Below, in pieces: positions 33,106 to 41,891 of a stretch of 59,231 nt of DNA; the stretch's first letter is position 1; each line of letters starts with the position of its first letter. A program made the position numbers and the translations under genes. Under the pieces are notes generated by a model. The model worked only from the letters and a program-made list of their open reading frames with translations. It made no database searches and was not told the DNA's origin. The DNA is taken from contig DAIDKV010000261.1 in assembly GCA_027449865.1 (NCBI GenBank), positions 1-59,231 on the forward strand. The letters run 5' to 3'. Source of the stretch: Planctomycetales bacterium. Its GTDB lineage: Bacteria; Planctomycetota; Planctomycetia; Isosphaerales; Isosphaeraceae.

Positions 33106-36078
33106 ATGAAGGCCACACCCGCCCGCCGACGCCCCCGGACCCGACGATTCGAGCCGGTCGAGGCCCTGGAATCTCGCGAGCTGCTCAGCACGTTCACCGT
33201 GACGAGCCTCAAGGCCACCGGGCCGGGGACGTTCCGACAGGCGATCCTCTCGGCCAACGCCCATCCGGGCGCCGATACGATCGACTTCGCCGTCGACGGG
33301 ACGATTCAGACCGGCCGGCGCTCGCTCCCCGCCATCACGAGCCCGGTCGCGATCGACGGCACCTCGGCGCCTCACTTCAACGGCTCGCCGGTCGTCACGG
33401 TGAACTTCCAGGGATCGAACGGGCTCCGATTCGCACCGGGGTCGGACGGTTCAACCCTCCAATCGCTGGCTCTGGTGCGCGCCGGCGGCGCGGGTGTCAC
33501 GCTCGCCGCCTCGAACGTCACCGTGCAGGGGAACGACATCGGCGTCCTCGCCAACGGCACCACTCGCGCCGGCAACCATGGCGACGGCATCAAGATCCTG
33601 GCCTCGTCGCACGGCGACCTCATCGGCCAGCTCAACCCGGTCACGGGGGTTTCGTACTACAATTCCGATTCCGTCGGGTTGCAGCCGGTCTCGGGCTGGC
33701 AGGGAATCCGCGATTCGGGGACGCCCGGCCAGTACCTGATCACCGGGACCTCGGGCACCAACGGCCTGCTCTACGTCGGCCCGATCTCGGGCGCCGGCGG
33801 GACGAGCTACGCGGTGAATTATCCGGGCGCGACTTCCACCAGCCTCTACGGCCCGGACATCGTCGCGGGGGATGTCCTCCGGCTGGTCGGCAGCTACAAG
33901 ACCGGCAACGGGCAGGTTCAGGGCTTCTCGTTCCAGGGGACGACCGCCGACCTCTCCAACCCCGCCGATTACACGACGATTGACTATCCGGGCGCCTCGA
34001 TCACCTACGTCCACAGCACGGCGGGGGGGCTCGCGGTCGGCAACGGCGGCGACGTCGCGGCCTCAAGTTACCACGCCTTCATCTATAACGACACAAGCAG
34101 CCAGTTCACCGAGATCGTCTATCCGGGCGCGACGACCACCTCGGCGTATGGGATCTGGTTCAACGGCGGGACGAGCTACACCATCGCCGGCGGCTACAAC
34201 ACGTTGGGCGGTTCCGGCCTGCCGACCGCCGCGGGCTACCTGGTCGACTACAACGCCTCGACAGGCCAGTTCTCCAACTGGACCTCGATCTCCGGCCCCG
34301 GCGCCTCGCCGACCGGCTCGGCGATCGGCACCCACTTCGAGGGGATCAGCGGCCCTCAGCAGGGCGTCTACACCCTCGCCGCCGGCACCACCGACCTTTC
34401 CTCGGGAGCCCCTCTTGGAGCGTATCTCGCGACCGTCTCCCGCAACCCTGACGGCACCTTCGGCCCCGCCAGTTGGGTCCCGCTCCACTACCCCGGCGCG
34501 ACCGGCTCGCAGTTCTCCAACTCCGTCGCCGACAACCAGATCGTCGGGATCGTCACCGTCGATACCGGGATCATCTCGTACCAGGCGACCGTCAACACCA
34601 GCTTCCAGCTCTCCAACGTGATCTCGGGCAACGGCGGTAACGGGATCGGGATCTACGGCGCCTCGGGCAACCAAATCGCGATGAACAACATCGGAACCGA
34701 CGCCTCCGGAACGCGGGCCGTCGGCAACCGCCAGAACGGCATCCTGGTCACGAAGGGAGCATCGCACAACCTGATCGGCGGGACCGCCAGCGGCGGCAAC
34801 GACCCGACCGCCGGCGTGATCGTCCGCCCGACGCAGGGCAACCTGATCTCGGGCAACCAGGGCAACGGCGTTTTGATCACCGGAGGCGCCACCGACAACA
34901 CGCTCAGCGGCAACTTCGTCGGCACGACCGCCACCGGAAACGCAGCGCTGGGGAACCGGGGCGACGGCGTCGCCATCGTCCGGGCGAATGGGAACGCACT
35001 GATCGGCTGCCAGCTCCAGGATCATCCCTTCATTTACTACAACGTCCTCAGCGGCAACGGCGGCAACGGCCTCCGGATCACCAACTCCAACAATACGACG
35101 GTCCAGGCGAACTTCCTGGGCGCCGGGGCGAACAACGCAACGGTGGTCGCCAATCGCCGAGACGGCCTGCTCGTTTCGGGCTCGTCCGCGAACACGGAGG
35201 TCGGCGGCGTGATCCCGCTCGGCAACGTGATCTCGGGGAACAACCAGAACGGGATCGAGGTGACCGGCCGGGCCAGCGGGTTCACGTCGTTCAACACGTT
35301 TGGCGGCGTCTTCGCCTTCGCCGGAGCCGCGCCCAACCGTCGCGACGGCATTTTGATCACGTCGAGCGGCGGCAACAACCAGATCCGCACCTGCATCATC
35401 GCGGGGAACGGCGGCAACGGAATCGAGATCGGCGGCAAGGCCACCGGCGTGCAGGTGACGCAGACGGCCACCGGCACCAACACCGCGATCAACGCGCCCA
35501 TTCCCAACGGCGGCGACGGGATCAAGATCGACGGCCAGGCCCATCAGATCGCGATCGGCGGATTCCAGCCGTCGATCGAGCCAGCGACGACCGCCTCGTC
35601 CAACGCCCGATACGGAATCGAGGTCGCCGGGCACGCCCACGACATCGCGATCTTCCACACCAACATCGGAACCAGCGCCCTGGGAACACAACCGCTGGGC
35701 AACGCCCTGGGCGGGATCGCGATCGGTCCAGGAACGTCATCGGTGACCATCGGCGGCGCGGCGGCCCCGTTCCAGGACACGATTCGTTACAATATCGGGT
35801 CGGGCGTGATCGTCCATTCGTCGAGAGGCGACCGGGTGTACGGCTCGACGATCGGCAACAACACCGGCGACGGCCTGACGCTGATCAACGCCCGGCAAAC
35901 GACCATCGGCGGACCGCTCGCGTCCGGCCTGGGCAACCGAATCCTTTCGAACGGCGGATACGGCCTGACGGCCCTCGGCGCCAGCAACGGATCGGTGGTC
36001 CAGGGCAACACGATCGTGGGCAACACCCTGGGCACCGTGAACATCAGCAGGGCCCGCGGCCTGACCTACATTCCCTGA
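33106..36078 (+). CDS. Right-handed beta-helix surface protein with LEPR-XLL-like N-terminus
   Basis: The product is 990 residues from ATG 33106, with AGGAGGAAG upstream. The N-terminus RRRPRTRRFEPVEALESREL plus LS matches the planctomycete LEPR-XLL-type export/anchor signature (here LESRELLS). Residues about 25-175 and 510-985 are parallel beta-helix coils: NVISGNGGNGIGIYGASGNQ, GNRQNGILVTKGASHNLIGG, NGGNGIEIGGKATGVQV and similar, with N-G-I turns every ~22 residues. Between about 180 and 505 an inserted domain interrupts the helix, with four YPGA-containing motifs (NYPGATSTS, DYPGASITY, VYPGATTTS, HYPGATGSQ), which resembles the HAF extracellular repeat. Role: likely cell-surface adhesion or glycan contact (inference). 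Confidence 0.85.
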   Translation: MKATPARRRPRTRRFEPVEALESRELLSTFTVTSLKATGPGTFRQAILSANAHPGADTIDFAVDGTIQTGRRSLPAITSPVAIDGTSAPHFNGSPVVTVNFQGSNGLRFAPGSDGSTLQSLALVRAGGAGVTLAASNVTVQGNDIGVLANGTTRAGNHGDGIKILASSHGDLIGQLNPVTGVSYYNSDSVGLQPVSGWQGIRDSGTPGQYLITGTSGTNGLLYVGPISGAGGTSYAVNYPGATSTSLYGPDIVAGDVLRLVGSYKTGNGQVQGFSFQGTTADLSNPADYTTIDYPGASITYVHSTAGGLAVGNGGDVAASSYHAFIYNDTSSQFTEIVYPGATTTSAYGIWFNGGTSYTIAGGYNTLGGSGLPTAAGYLVDYNASTGQFSNWTSISGPGASPTGSAIGTHFEGISGPQQGVYTLAAGTTDLSSGAPLGAYLATVSRNPDGTFGPASWVPLHYPGATGSQFSNSVADNQIVGIVTVDTGIISYQATVNTSFQLSNVISGNGGNGIGIYGASGNQIAMNNIGTDASGTRAVGNRQNGILVTKGASHNLIGGTASGGNDPTAGVIVRPTQGNLISGNQGNGVLITGGATDNTLSGNFVGTTATGNAALGNRGDGVAIVRANGNALIGCQLQDHPFIYYNVLSGNGGNGLRITNSNNTTVQANFLGAGANNATVVANRRDGLLVSGSSANTEVGGVIPLGNVISGNNQNGIEVTGRASGFTSFNTFGGVFAFAGAAPNRRDGILITSSGGNNQIRTCIIAGNGGNGIEIGGKATGVQVTQTATGTNTAINAPIPNGGDGIKIDGQAHQIAIGGFQPSIEPATTASSNARYGIEVAGHAHDIAIFHTNIGTSALGTQPLGNALGGIAIGPGTSSVTIGGAAAPFQDTIRYNIGSGVIVHSSRGDRVYGSTIGNNTGDGLTLINARQTTIGGPLASGLGNRILSNGGYGLTALGASNGSVVQGNTIVGNTLGTVNISRARGLTYIP

Positions 36079-36397
36079 TCCCACCCCTTGAATGGCTCGA
36101 TCGCGGGCTCCCCCAGACGCCCGCGATCGAGCCCGTCGCAACTCGATTCTCCACATCCCAACGCCCGTCGATCCTCCGCCCGATCGACCCTTCAGACCCC
36201 CGGCCCTGGCACCCGGGTTGCCGACCTCGGCAGAACCCCAATAGCCATCCGGGTCGGGTCGTCGGTAAAATGAAGGGTCGAACCGTTTGCTGGAGGGTTG
36301 TGTCCGCTCCGGTGGGGTTCGTCCTGGTCCCTGGTCCCAGGAACATCAGCCGAGGGGGTGATCTGGCCCGGCCCTCCCGGCGCACCGGAAGAATGGA
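36079..36397. other. Intergenic region upstream of rsfS
   Basis: No gene is supported in these 319 bases. The region upstream of rsfS is GC-rich with a single weak GGAAG site before ATG 36398; no riboswitch-like fold was evident. Confidence 0.35.
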
Positions 36398-36931
36398 ATG
36401 GTCGAGCAAAACCCGACGAACAGCCTGCCCGTTTCGGAAACCACCACCCCACGACGCACGCGGTCGCTCCGCTCCCGAGAGTCGCACGACCTCCAGGACG
36501 AGGTGCCGCACCACGCCACCGACCGACGAGAGCCCAACCGCATGGGCCTCGCGCTCGAACACGCCCGGCGCTGCGCCCGGATCGCCGATGACAACCGCGC
36601 GAAGGATATCGTCCTGCTCGACCTCCACAAGGCCACCCCGCTGGTCGACTACTTCGTCATCGCCACCGCCGGCTCCCGCCGACAGAGCAACGCCATCGTC
36701 GTCGAGATCGACCAGGAAATGAAGAAACTCGGCGAGCACAAGCTCGGCATCGAGGGCTCCGAGGAAGGACGCTGGACCCTCATCGACTACGGCGACTTCG
36801 TCGTCCACGTCTTCTCCCCCGAAGACCGCGCCTATTACAGCCTCGAGGATATCTGGGGCGACGCCCCTCGCCTCGACTGGCAAAATTCCTCGGATGCCGG
36901 GGCCGATCGCAAGGATGAGCCCGTCCGGTAA
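36398..36931 (+). CDS. rsfS: Ribosomal silencing factor RsfS
   Basis: The product is 177 residues with a ~50-residue Arg/Ser/Thr-rich N-terminal extension, then the RsfS core: AKDIVLLDLHKATPLVDYFV (about 68-87), IATAGSRRQSNAIV, LGIEGSEEGRWTLIDYGDFV and VHVFSPEDRAYYSLEDIWGD. RsfS binds ribosomal protein L14 and blocks subunit joining when nutrients are short. An internal Met at residue 49 (MGLALEHARRCARI) could be the true start if the extension is not translated. argS begins 39 bases downstream, so the two may be co-transcribed. Confidence 0.92.
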   Translation: MVEQNPTNSLPVSETTTPRRTRSLRSRESHDLQDEVPHHATDRREPNRMGLALEHARRCARIADDNRAKDIVLLDLHKATPLVDYFVIATAGSRRQSNAIVVEIDQEMKKLGEHKLGIEGSEEGRWTLIDYGDFVVHVFSPEDRAYYSLEDIWGDAPRLDWQNSSDAGADRKDEPVR

Positions 36932-36969
36932 TTTGTTATTAGTAATTGTTTATTTGTGGCTGGGGATCG

Positions 36970-38688
36970 ATGAACGTACTCGACCTGTTGAAAGCCCGGT
37001 TCGGGACCGCGCTCCCGGAAGGCGCCGATCGTTCGGCGTTCTCGGCGGCGGTCCGGCCGGCGACCGATCCGAAGTTTGGCGACTATCAGGCCAACGGCTG
37101 CATGGGCCTCGCGAAGGCGACCGGCAAGAAGCCGCGCGACCTCGCCGCCGAGATCGCCGGAGCCGTCGACCTTGCCCCGATCGCCGGGCCGCCCGAGATC
37201 GCCGGGCCCGGGTTCCTCAACATCCGCCTCCAGGATGACTGGATCGCCGGGGCACTCGGCGAGCTGTTGAACGACGACCGCCTCGGGCTCGTCGCCCCCG
37301 AGAAGCCGAAGACGATCGTGGTCGACTTCTCGTCGCCGAACGTCGCCAAGCCGATGCACGTCGGGCATCTGCGCTCCACCGTGATCGGCGACAGCCTCGC
37401 CCGAATTTTGACCGCCGCCGGGCACAGGGTCATCCGCGACAACCACCTCGGCGACTGGGGATCGCAGTTCGGGATGATCCTCTGGGGCTGGAAGAACGCC
37501 CGCGACGAGGAAGCTTTTGCGACCGATCCCGTCGGCGAGCTCGCCCGGCTGTATCGGATGGTGAATACCCGGATCTCCCAGGGAGAAAAGGACGTCGAGG
37601 AAGCAGCGCGCCAGGAAACCGCCAGGCTCCACGCCGGCGACCCCGAAAACCGGGCTCTCTGGGATCGGTTCATGCCGCATTGCCTGGGCGCCCTCCGGAG
37701 GATGTACGACCGGATGGGCGTCACCTTCGACGCCTGGCTCGGCGAAAGCTTCTATGATTCCAGGCTCGCCCCGGTCGTCGAGGACCTCCAGAAGAAGGGG
37801 CTGGCCGTCGAAAGCGAGGGCGCGACGGTGGTTTTTGTCGAGGGGATCAAGGCCCCGTTCCTCGTCCGCAAAAGCGACGGCGCCTTCACCTACGCCACAA
37901 CTGACCTCGCCACGATCCAGTATCGGATGGAGACCTGGAAGCCAGACCAGATGCTCTATGTCGTCGATTCGAGGCAGGCCGACCACTTCAAGCTGCTCTT
38001 CTCGGTGGCCCGGAAGTGGGGATACGACTCGGTCGATTTGCAGCACATCGCCTTCGGGACGATCATGGGCGCCGATCGCCGACCCTTCAAAACCCGGGAC
38101 GGCGACGTCGTCGGCCTGGAATCGCTCCTGGACGAATCGGCGGCCGAAGCCTACAAGGTCGTCCAGGAAAATAGCCCCGACCTCGATCCCGACGAACAGC
38201 GACGCGTGGCCGTGGTCGTCGGCATGGGCGCGATCAAGTACGCGGATCTCTGCCAGAATCGCGTGAGCGATTACGTCTTCGACTGGCAGAAGATGATGGC
38301 GAAGAACGGAAACACCGGAACGTACCTGCAATACGCCTATGCCCGGACGCAGAGTATCTTCCGTAGGGGGAATGTTGACCCGCGATCGATCCGCGAGGCC
38401 CGTCCGGTGATCCTCCTGACCCACCCAGCCGAGCGGGCGCTCGGTGTCAAGCTGCTGCGGCTCCCTGAAGTGATCGAACTGGCGTCGGAGGACCTCAAGC
38501 CGAACATCCTAACGGATCACCTGTTCGAACTCGCCCAGACGTTCAGCACGTTCTTCGAGGAATGCCCGGTGCTGAAGGCCGAGTCGCCCGAGCGCCGCGA
38601 TAGCCGACTGGCCCTCTGCGAGCTGACCGGCCGGACCCTGAAGCTCGGCGCCGGGCTGCTGGGAATCGACGTCGTCGACCGCATGTGA
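36970..38688 (+). CDS. argS: Arginyl-tRNA synthetase
   Basis: The product is 572 residues from ATG 36970 (MNVLDLLKARF), with GGGG just upstream. The N-terminal Add1 domain is followed by the class I catalytic core, with the HIGH-like HVGH in NVAKPMHVGHLRSTVIGDSL (about 125-144). DNHLGDWGSQFGMIL and TYATTDLATIQYRMETW are also visible. There is no KMSK; instead FKTRDGDVVGLESLLDE is present, which is normal for the ArgRS type lacking KMSK. The C-terminal DALR anticodon-binding domain is present (QYAYARTQSIFRRG to the end). It charges tRNA-Arg; essential. Confidence 0.95.
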   Translation: MNVLDLLKARFGTALPEGADRSAFSAAVRPATDPKFGDYQANGCMGLAKATGKKPRDLAAEIAGAVDLAPIAGPPEIAGPGFLNIRLQDDWIAGALGELLNDDRLGLVAPEKPKTIVVDFSSPNVAKPMHVGHLRSTVIGDSLARILTAAGHRVIRDNHLGDWGSQFGMILWGWKNARDEEAFATDPVGELARLYRMVNTRISQGEKDVEEAARQETARLHAGDPENRALWDRFMPHCLGALRRMYDRMGVTFDAWLGESFYDSRLAPVVEDLQKKGLAVESEGATVVFVEGIKAPFLVRKSDGAFTYATTDLATIQYRMETWKPDQMLYVVDSRQADHFKLLFSVARKWGYDSVDLQHIAFGTIMGADRRPFKTRDGDVVGLESLLDESAAEAYKVVQENSPDLDPDEQRRVAVVVGMGAIKYADLCQNRVSDYVFDWQKMMAKNGNTGTYLQYAYARTQSIFRRGNVDPRSIREARPVILLTHPAERALGVKLLRLPEVIELASEDLKPNILTDHLFELAQTFSTFFEECPVLKAESPERRDSRLALCELTGRTLKLGAGLLGIDVVDRM

Positions 38689-38705
38689 AGAAAATCAAAA
38701 ACCAA

Positions 38706-39041
38706 AGTCAGCAACCACGAAATAACACGGAAAGCACGAAAAAAGACAGAAATTATCGAACTCACCAAGGTTTCAAGCCAGGGGTCGCGAGGCGACTGGG
38801 GAGATCCTTGAAACCACGAACTTATGTCGAAATACCCAATGAAAATACCCTAAGTCAGGAACCACGAAATAACACGGAGAACACGGAAAAGACAGAAATC
38901 CAAATATCGAACTCACCAAGGTTTCAAGCCAGGGGTCGCGAGGCGACTGGGGGGATTCTCGGCCCGCCACGGCCCCAAATGACGCTTCCTTCTTTGTCTC
39001 CGGGTCTTTTCCGTGTTCTCCGTGTTATTTCGTGGTTCCTG
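38706..39041. repeat. Tandemly duplicated CACGAAA element and perfect 38-bp inverted repeat
   Basis: Two units, starting agtcagcaaccacgaaataa (38706) and agtcaggaaccacgaaataa (38853), repeat with a ~147-base period. Each includes a CACGAAA-type tract and then a shared ~45-base stretch, aactcaccaaggtttcaagc and onward. The second unit's tract (38856-38893) has an exact 38-base reverse complement at 39004-39041, 110 bases apart. The remaining bases of the argS/cytochrome spacer show no gene. Confidence 0.8.
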
Positions 39042-39119
39042 CCTTTTGTCTTTCCGATTGTCTTTCCCCTGGCCTTTTGTCTTTCCGATTCGACTTCGTG
39101 GTGACGGGAGCCTTCTTCC

Positions 39120-40949
39120 ATGCTTGGCAGACGAATCGGGGCGCGGATGGTCCTCGGATGGGCCGTGTTTTTCGCGGTGCCCGTGGTGGTTCGGGCGGAT
39201 GGCGATGGGCCGCATCGGTCGCCGGTCGCCCTGGCACTCTCGGTCGATGGGAAGCGGTTGCTCACCGCTAACCAGACGGCCGATTCCGTCTCGCTCGTCG
39301 ATACCGCCTCGGGGCGAGTTCTCGACGAGGTCAAAACCGGGGAAAAGCCCGCTGGCGTGGCGATCGCTTCCGACGGTCGGCGCGCGGTGGTCGCGCACTG
39401 GTACGGCTACGATCTCGCGGTGATCGAGGTCGGTGGAGATAAGCTGAAGGTGGTCGGCCGGGTTGAGGTCGGACCCGAGCCGCGCGGGGTGGCGATCTCG
39501 TGGGATGGCGCGACGGCTTATGTCGCCGTTGGGGTCGAGAACGAGGTCGTCCGCGTCGATCTGGACGGCCGGAAGGTCACGGGTCGGATCGGGGTGGGTC
39601 GCGAGCCTCGGGGCGTTGCGCTTTCGCCCGACGGGTCGAAGCTGGTCGTCGGCAATGCCCGTTCGGGCGATGTTTCGATCGTGGATTTGAAAAAATGGGT
39701 CGTTGAGCAAACCATCTCGATCGACGGGACCAATCTTCGTCAGGTGATCGTGGCGCCCGATGGGAAGACGGCGTACGTCGCCAACATGAAGAATCGTCGG
39801 TTCGCGACGACGAAGAACAACATCGACCTGGGCTGGGTGCTCGGCCAGCGACTGACCCGGGTGGCGCTCGACGGCTCTTCGCCGACGTTTTCCACGATCT
39901 CGCTCGACCCTCGCGGCCAGGCGGCCTCCGATGCGCACGGGGTCGGGGTGAGTCGGGACGGGCGGCTGATCGTCGTGAGTCTGGGCGGAACGCACGAGCT
40001 GATGGTTTTTCGGACCGATCGCAAGCGGCTCCCCTGGCGCGACGAGAACTCTCGCGATTTGATGGCCTCGGAGCTGCTCACCGGCGACGGCCGGTTCCGT
40101 CGGGTCGCGCTCGGCGGGCGGCCGACCGAGATCGTTTTTGCCCCCGACGCGAAGACGGTCTACGTCGCCAATTATCTGGAAGACGCCGTGCAGGTCGTGG
40201 ACGCCTCGGCGGCGAAGCTCGTTCGGACGATCCCGCTCGGCGGGCCGAAGACACCCTCACTGGCGCGCAGGGGAGAGAGAGTCTTCCACGACGCGACCCG
40301 GTCGTTCAACCAGTGGTATAGCTGCAACACCTGCCACAGCGACGGACACACCGCCGGACTCGACTTCGACACATTGAACGACGGCCGGCAGGATCTCAGC
40401 ACGTTCCACCTCAAAAGCCGAAAGAAGGCGCCCACGCTGCGCGGGGTGACTCAAACGGGCCCCTGGACCTGGCACGGCTGGCAAAAGAATCTCGACCATG
40501 CGATGGTGGAATCGTTCACCAAGAGCATGCAGGGCCCCCGGCCGTCGGAGGAAGACGTCCGGGCGCTGGTCGCTTACCTGGGGACGCTCGAATACCCCCG
40601 CAATCCGTATCGAAATCCCGACGGTAGCCTCACCCCCGCGGCCAGGCGCGGGCAGGACATTTTTCGATCGTCGAAGGCCGGGTGCGCGACCTGCCACAAG
40701 GGCCCCGAGCTGACCGACGGCAAGATTCACATCGCCGGACTCGAAGAACCCGACGATGCCTATGAAGGTTACAATCCCCCCTCGCTCCGCGGCCTCTACG
40801 ACAAGGATCCCTACCTGCACGACGGCCGCTCGAAGACCCTGCGCGAGGCTCTTTCCGGCCCGCACAGCCCCGAAACGGTCGTCAGCGGCTCGGGCGAACT
40901 CTCCAGCCAGGAAATGGACGATCTGATCGCTTATTTGAAGAGCCTTTAA
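39120..40949 (+). CDS. Exported beta-propeller / di-heme cytochrome c protein
   Basis: The product is 609 residues. Signal peptide: ARMVLGWAVFFAVPVVVRAD. N-terminal half (about 35-370): a YVTN/lactonase-type seven-bladed propeller (GPEPRGVAISWDGATAYVAV, REPRGVALSPDGSKLVVGNA, ...). C-terminal half (about 380-609): two haem-binding sites, CNTCH (about 402-406) and CATCH (about 522-526), with MauG/cytochrome-c-peroxidase-like context: FNQWYSCNTCHSDG, ...SLRGLYDKDPYLHDGRSKTL and SGSGELSSQEMDDLIAYLKS. Periplasmic; probably a peroxidase or an electron-transfer protein for oxidising an unknown substrate. Confidence 0.85.
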   Translation: MLGRRIGARMVLGWAVFFAVPVVVRADGDGPHRSPVALALSVDGKRLLTANQTADSVSLVDTASGRVLDEVKTGEKPAGVAIASDGRRAVVAHWYGYDLAVIEVGGDKLKVVGRVEVGPEPRGVAISWDGATAYVAVGVENEVVRVDLDGRKVTGRIGVGREPRGVALSPDGSKLVVGNARSGDVSIVDLKKWVVEQTISIDGTNLRQVIVAPDGKTAYVANMKNRRFATTKNNIDLGWVLGQRLTRVALDGSSPTFSTISLDPRGQAASDAHGVGVSRDGRLIVVSLGGTHELMVFRTDRKRLPWRDENSRDLMASELLTGDGRFRRVALGGRPTEIVFAPDAKTVYVANYLEDAVQVVDASAAKLVRTIPLGGPKTPSLARRGERVFHDATRSFNQWYSCNTCHSDGHTAGLDFDTLNDGRQDLSTFHLKSRKKAPTLRGVTQTGPWTWHGWQKNLDHAMVESFTKSMQGPRPSEEDVRALVAYLGTLEYPRNPYRNPDGSLTPAARRGQDIFRSSKAGCATCHKGPELTDGKIHIAGLEEPDDAYEGYNPPSLRGLYDKDPYLHDGRSKTLREALSGPHSPETVVSGSGELSSQEMDDLIAYLKSL

Positions 40950-40970
40950 CCCTTTTCCGAAAGCGAACCG

Positions 40971-41582
40971 TCAGGGCAAGAGCGTCTCGACGGCGATCCG
41001 TCCGATCTCCTGGCCATCGATGACGATCGGAACCGTCGCGCCGGCCTGGTAGACGGTCCGGCTCGTATAACCCGACGGTCCCGGATCGGTCTGAACCTCG
41101 ATCTGGCGGTCGACCAGGTTGACGATCCAGTAGACCGGTAGGCCCGCCGGCCCATAGACCTCAGCGCCCACTTCTCGGTCATCCGCCAGGGATGAGTCGG
41201 AGACCTCCACAACCAGGACGATCTCGGACGGTTCCGGATGTCGGTTCCTGTACTGGCGGGCCGGACCGCGGACGACACAACGATCGGGCTCGGGCGCGCT
41301 TGACTGTTCGGGGAGTCGGATCGGCTTGGCCGATCGGATGTACCAGCCGGGCAAGGCCCGGGCGAGTTCCTGGCCGCAAAGGTCGTCCGCGATCGCGTGC
41401 GGGGGGTTCTGGGTCATCTTTTCCACGAGCAGCCCGCGGATGAGGTGCACACGCTTCCGCTCCGGAAAAAGCCCCGAGGCCACCATCGCCTCATACTCCT
41501 CGACACTCATCCGATAGAGCGGCGAGGGAATCCAGCCGGGCGCGCCGGGTGGTGAGGACATCGGCGTCGCGACCGTGGCCAT
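40971..41582 (-). CDS. Uma2-family restriction-endonuclease-like protein
   Basis: The start is ATG 41582, after AGGAGAA; the product is 203 residues. It shows the Uma2/DUF820 (PD-(D/E)XK) layout: MSVEEYEAMVASGLFPERKR, LIRGLLVEKMTQNPPHAI, then EPDRCVVRG (catalytic Asp strand), EIVLVVEVSDSSLADDRE (E-x-[EK] strand), YGPAGLPVYWIVNL and IEVQTDPGPSGYTSR. The family is widespread in cyanobacteria, planctomycetes and Chloroflexi and its role is unproven; genes are often mobile or clustered. It ends 21 bases from the stop of the convergent cytochrome gene. Confidence 0.85.
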   Translation of the reverse strand: MATVATPMSSPPGAPGWIPSPLYRMSVEEYEAMVASGLFPERKRVHLIRGLLVEKMTQNPPHAIADDLCGQELARALPGWYIRSAKPIRLPEQSSAPEPDRCVVRGPARQYRNRHPEPSEIVLVVEVSDSSLADDREVGAEVYGPAGLPVYWIVNLVDRQIEVQTDPGPSGYTSRTVYQAGATVPIVIDGQEIGRIAVETLLP

Positions 41583-41891
41583 GATTCGGTTCTCCTGGCT
41601 CGCCTCGTGGATCGTTCCCATCGGTCATTTTCTCCCGCCAGCCCCCCACTGGCAACGCGCCCGGGGCGATCGCCCGAGGAACGGATCAAGCCGGGGGGTT
41701 CGACGGGCCGAGCCAGGATCCGATCGGCTCGCGGGTCAGCGACGGGGGCGCGATTGCCAGGGGGCCGATGAGCCGGTAATCTTGGGGGGAGCAAGGGTTC
41801 GGTGAAGGGGGACGGTCGTGCCGATCCTCGCGTGCGTCGTCTCGCCGACGGGGCGCCCCCCTCGACTCCAGGACCGGAGAGAATCGCGCGA
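41583..41891. other. Intergenic region before the glucan synthase gene
   Basis: No separate gene is supported in these 309 bases. The glucan-synthase frame is already open from a GTG at 41802, but that stretch (Arg/Pro-rich) is unlike the domain and the GGAGAG near 41876-41881 supports ATG 41892. Confidence 0.4.

Noticed and set aside
34063-35691. A 542-codon minus-strand frame opposite the beta-helix gene
   Set aside because: Shadow of a repetitive sense gene; no family features.
36970-38688. Missing KMSK motif in ArgS as a sign of decay
   Set aside because: A large group of arginyl-tRNA synthetases naturally lacks KMSK; all other motifs are intact.
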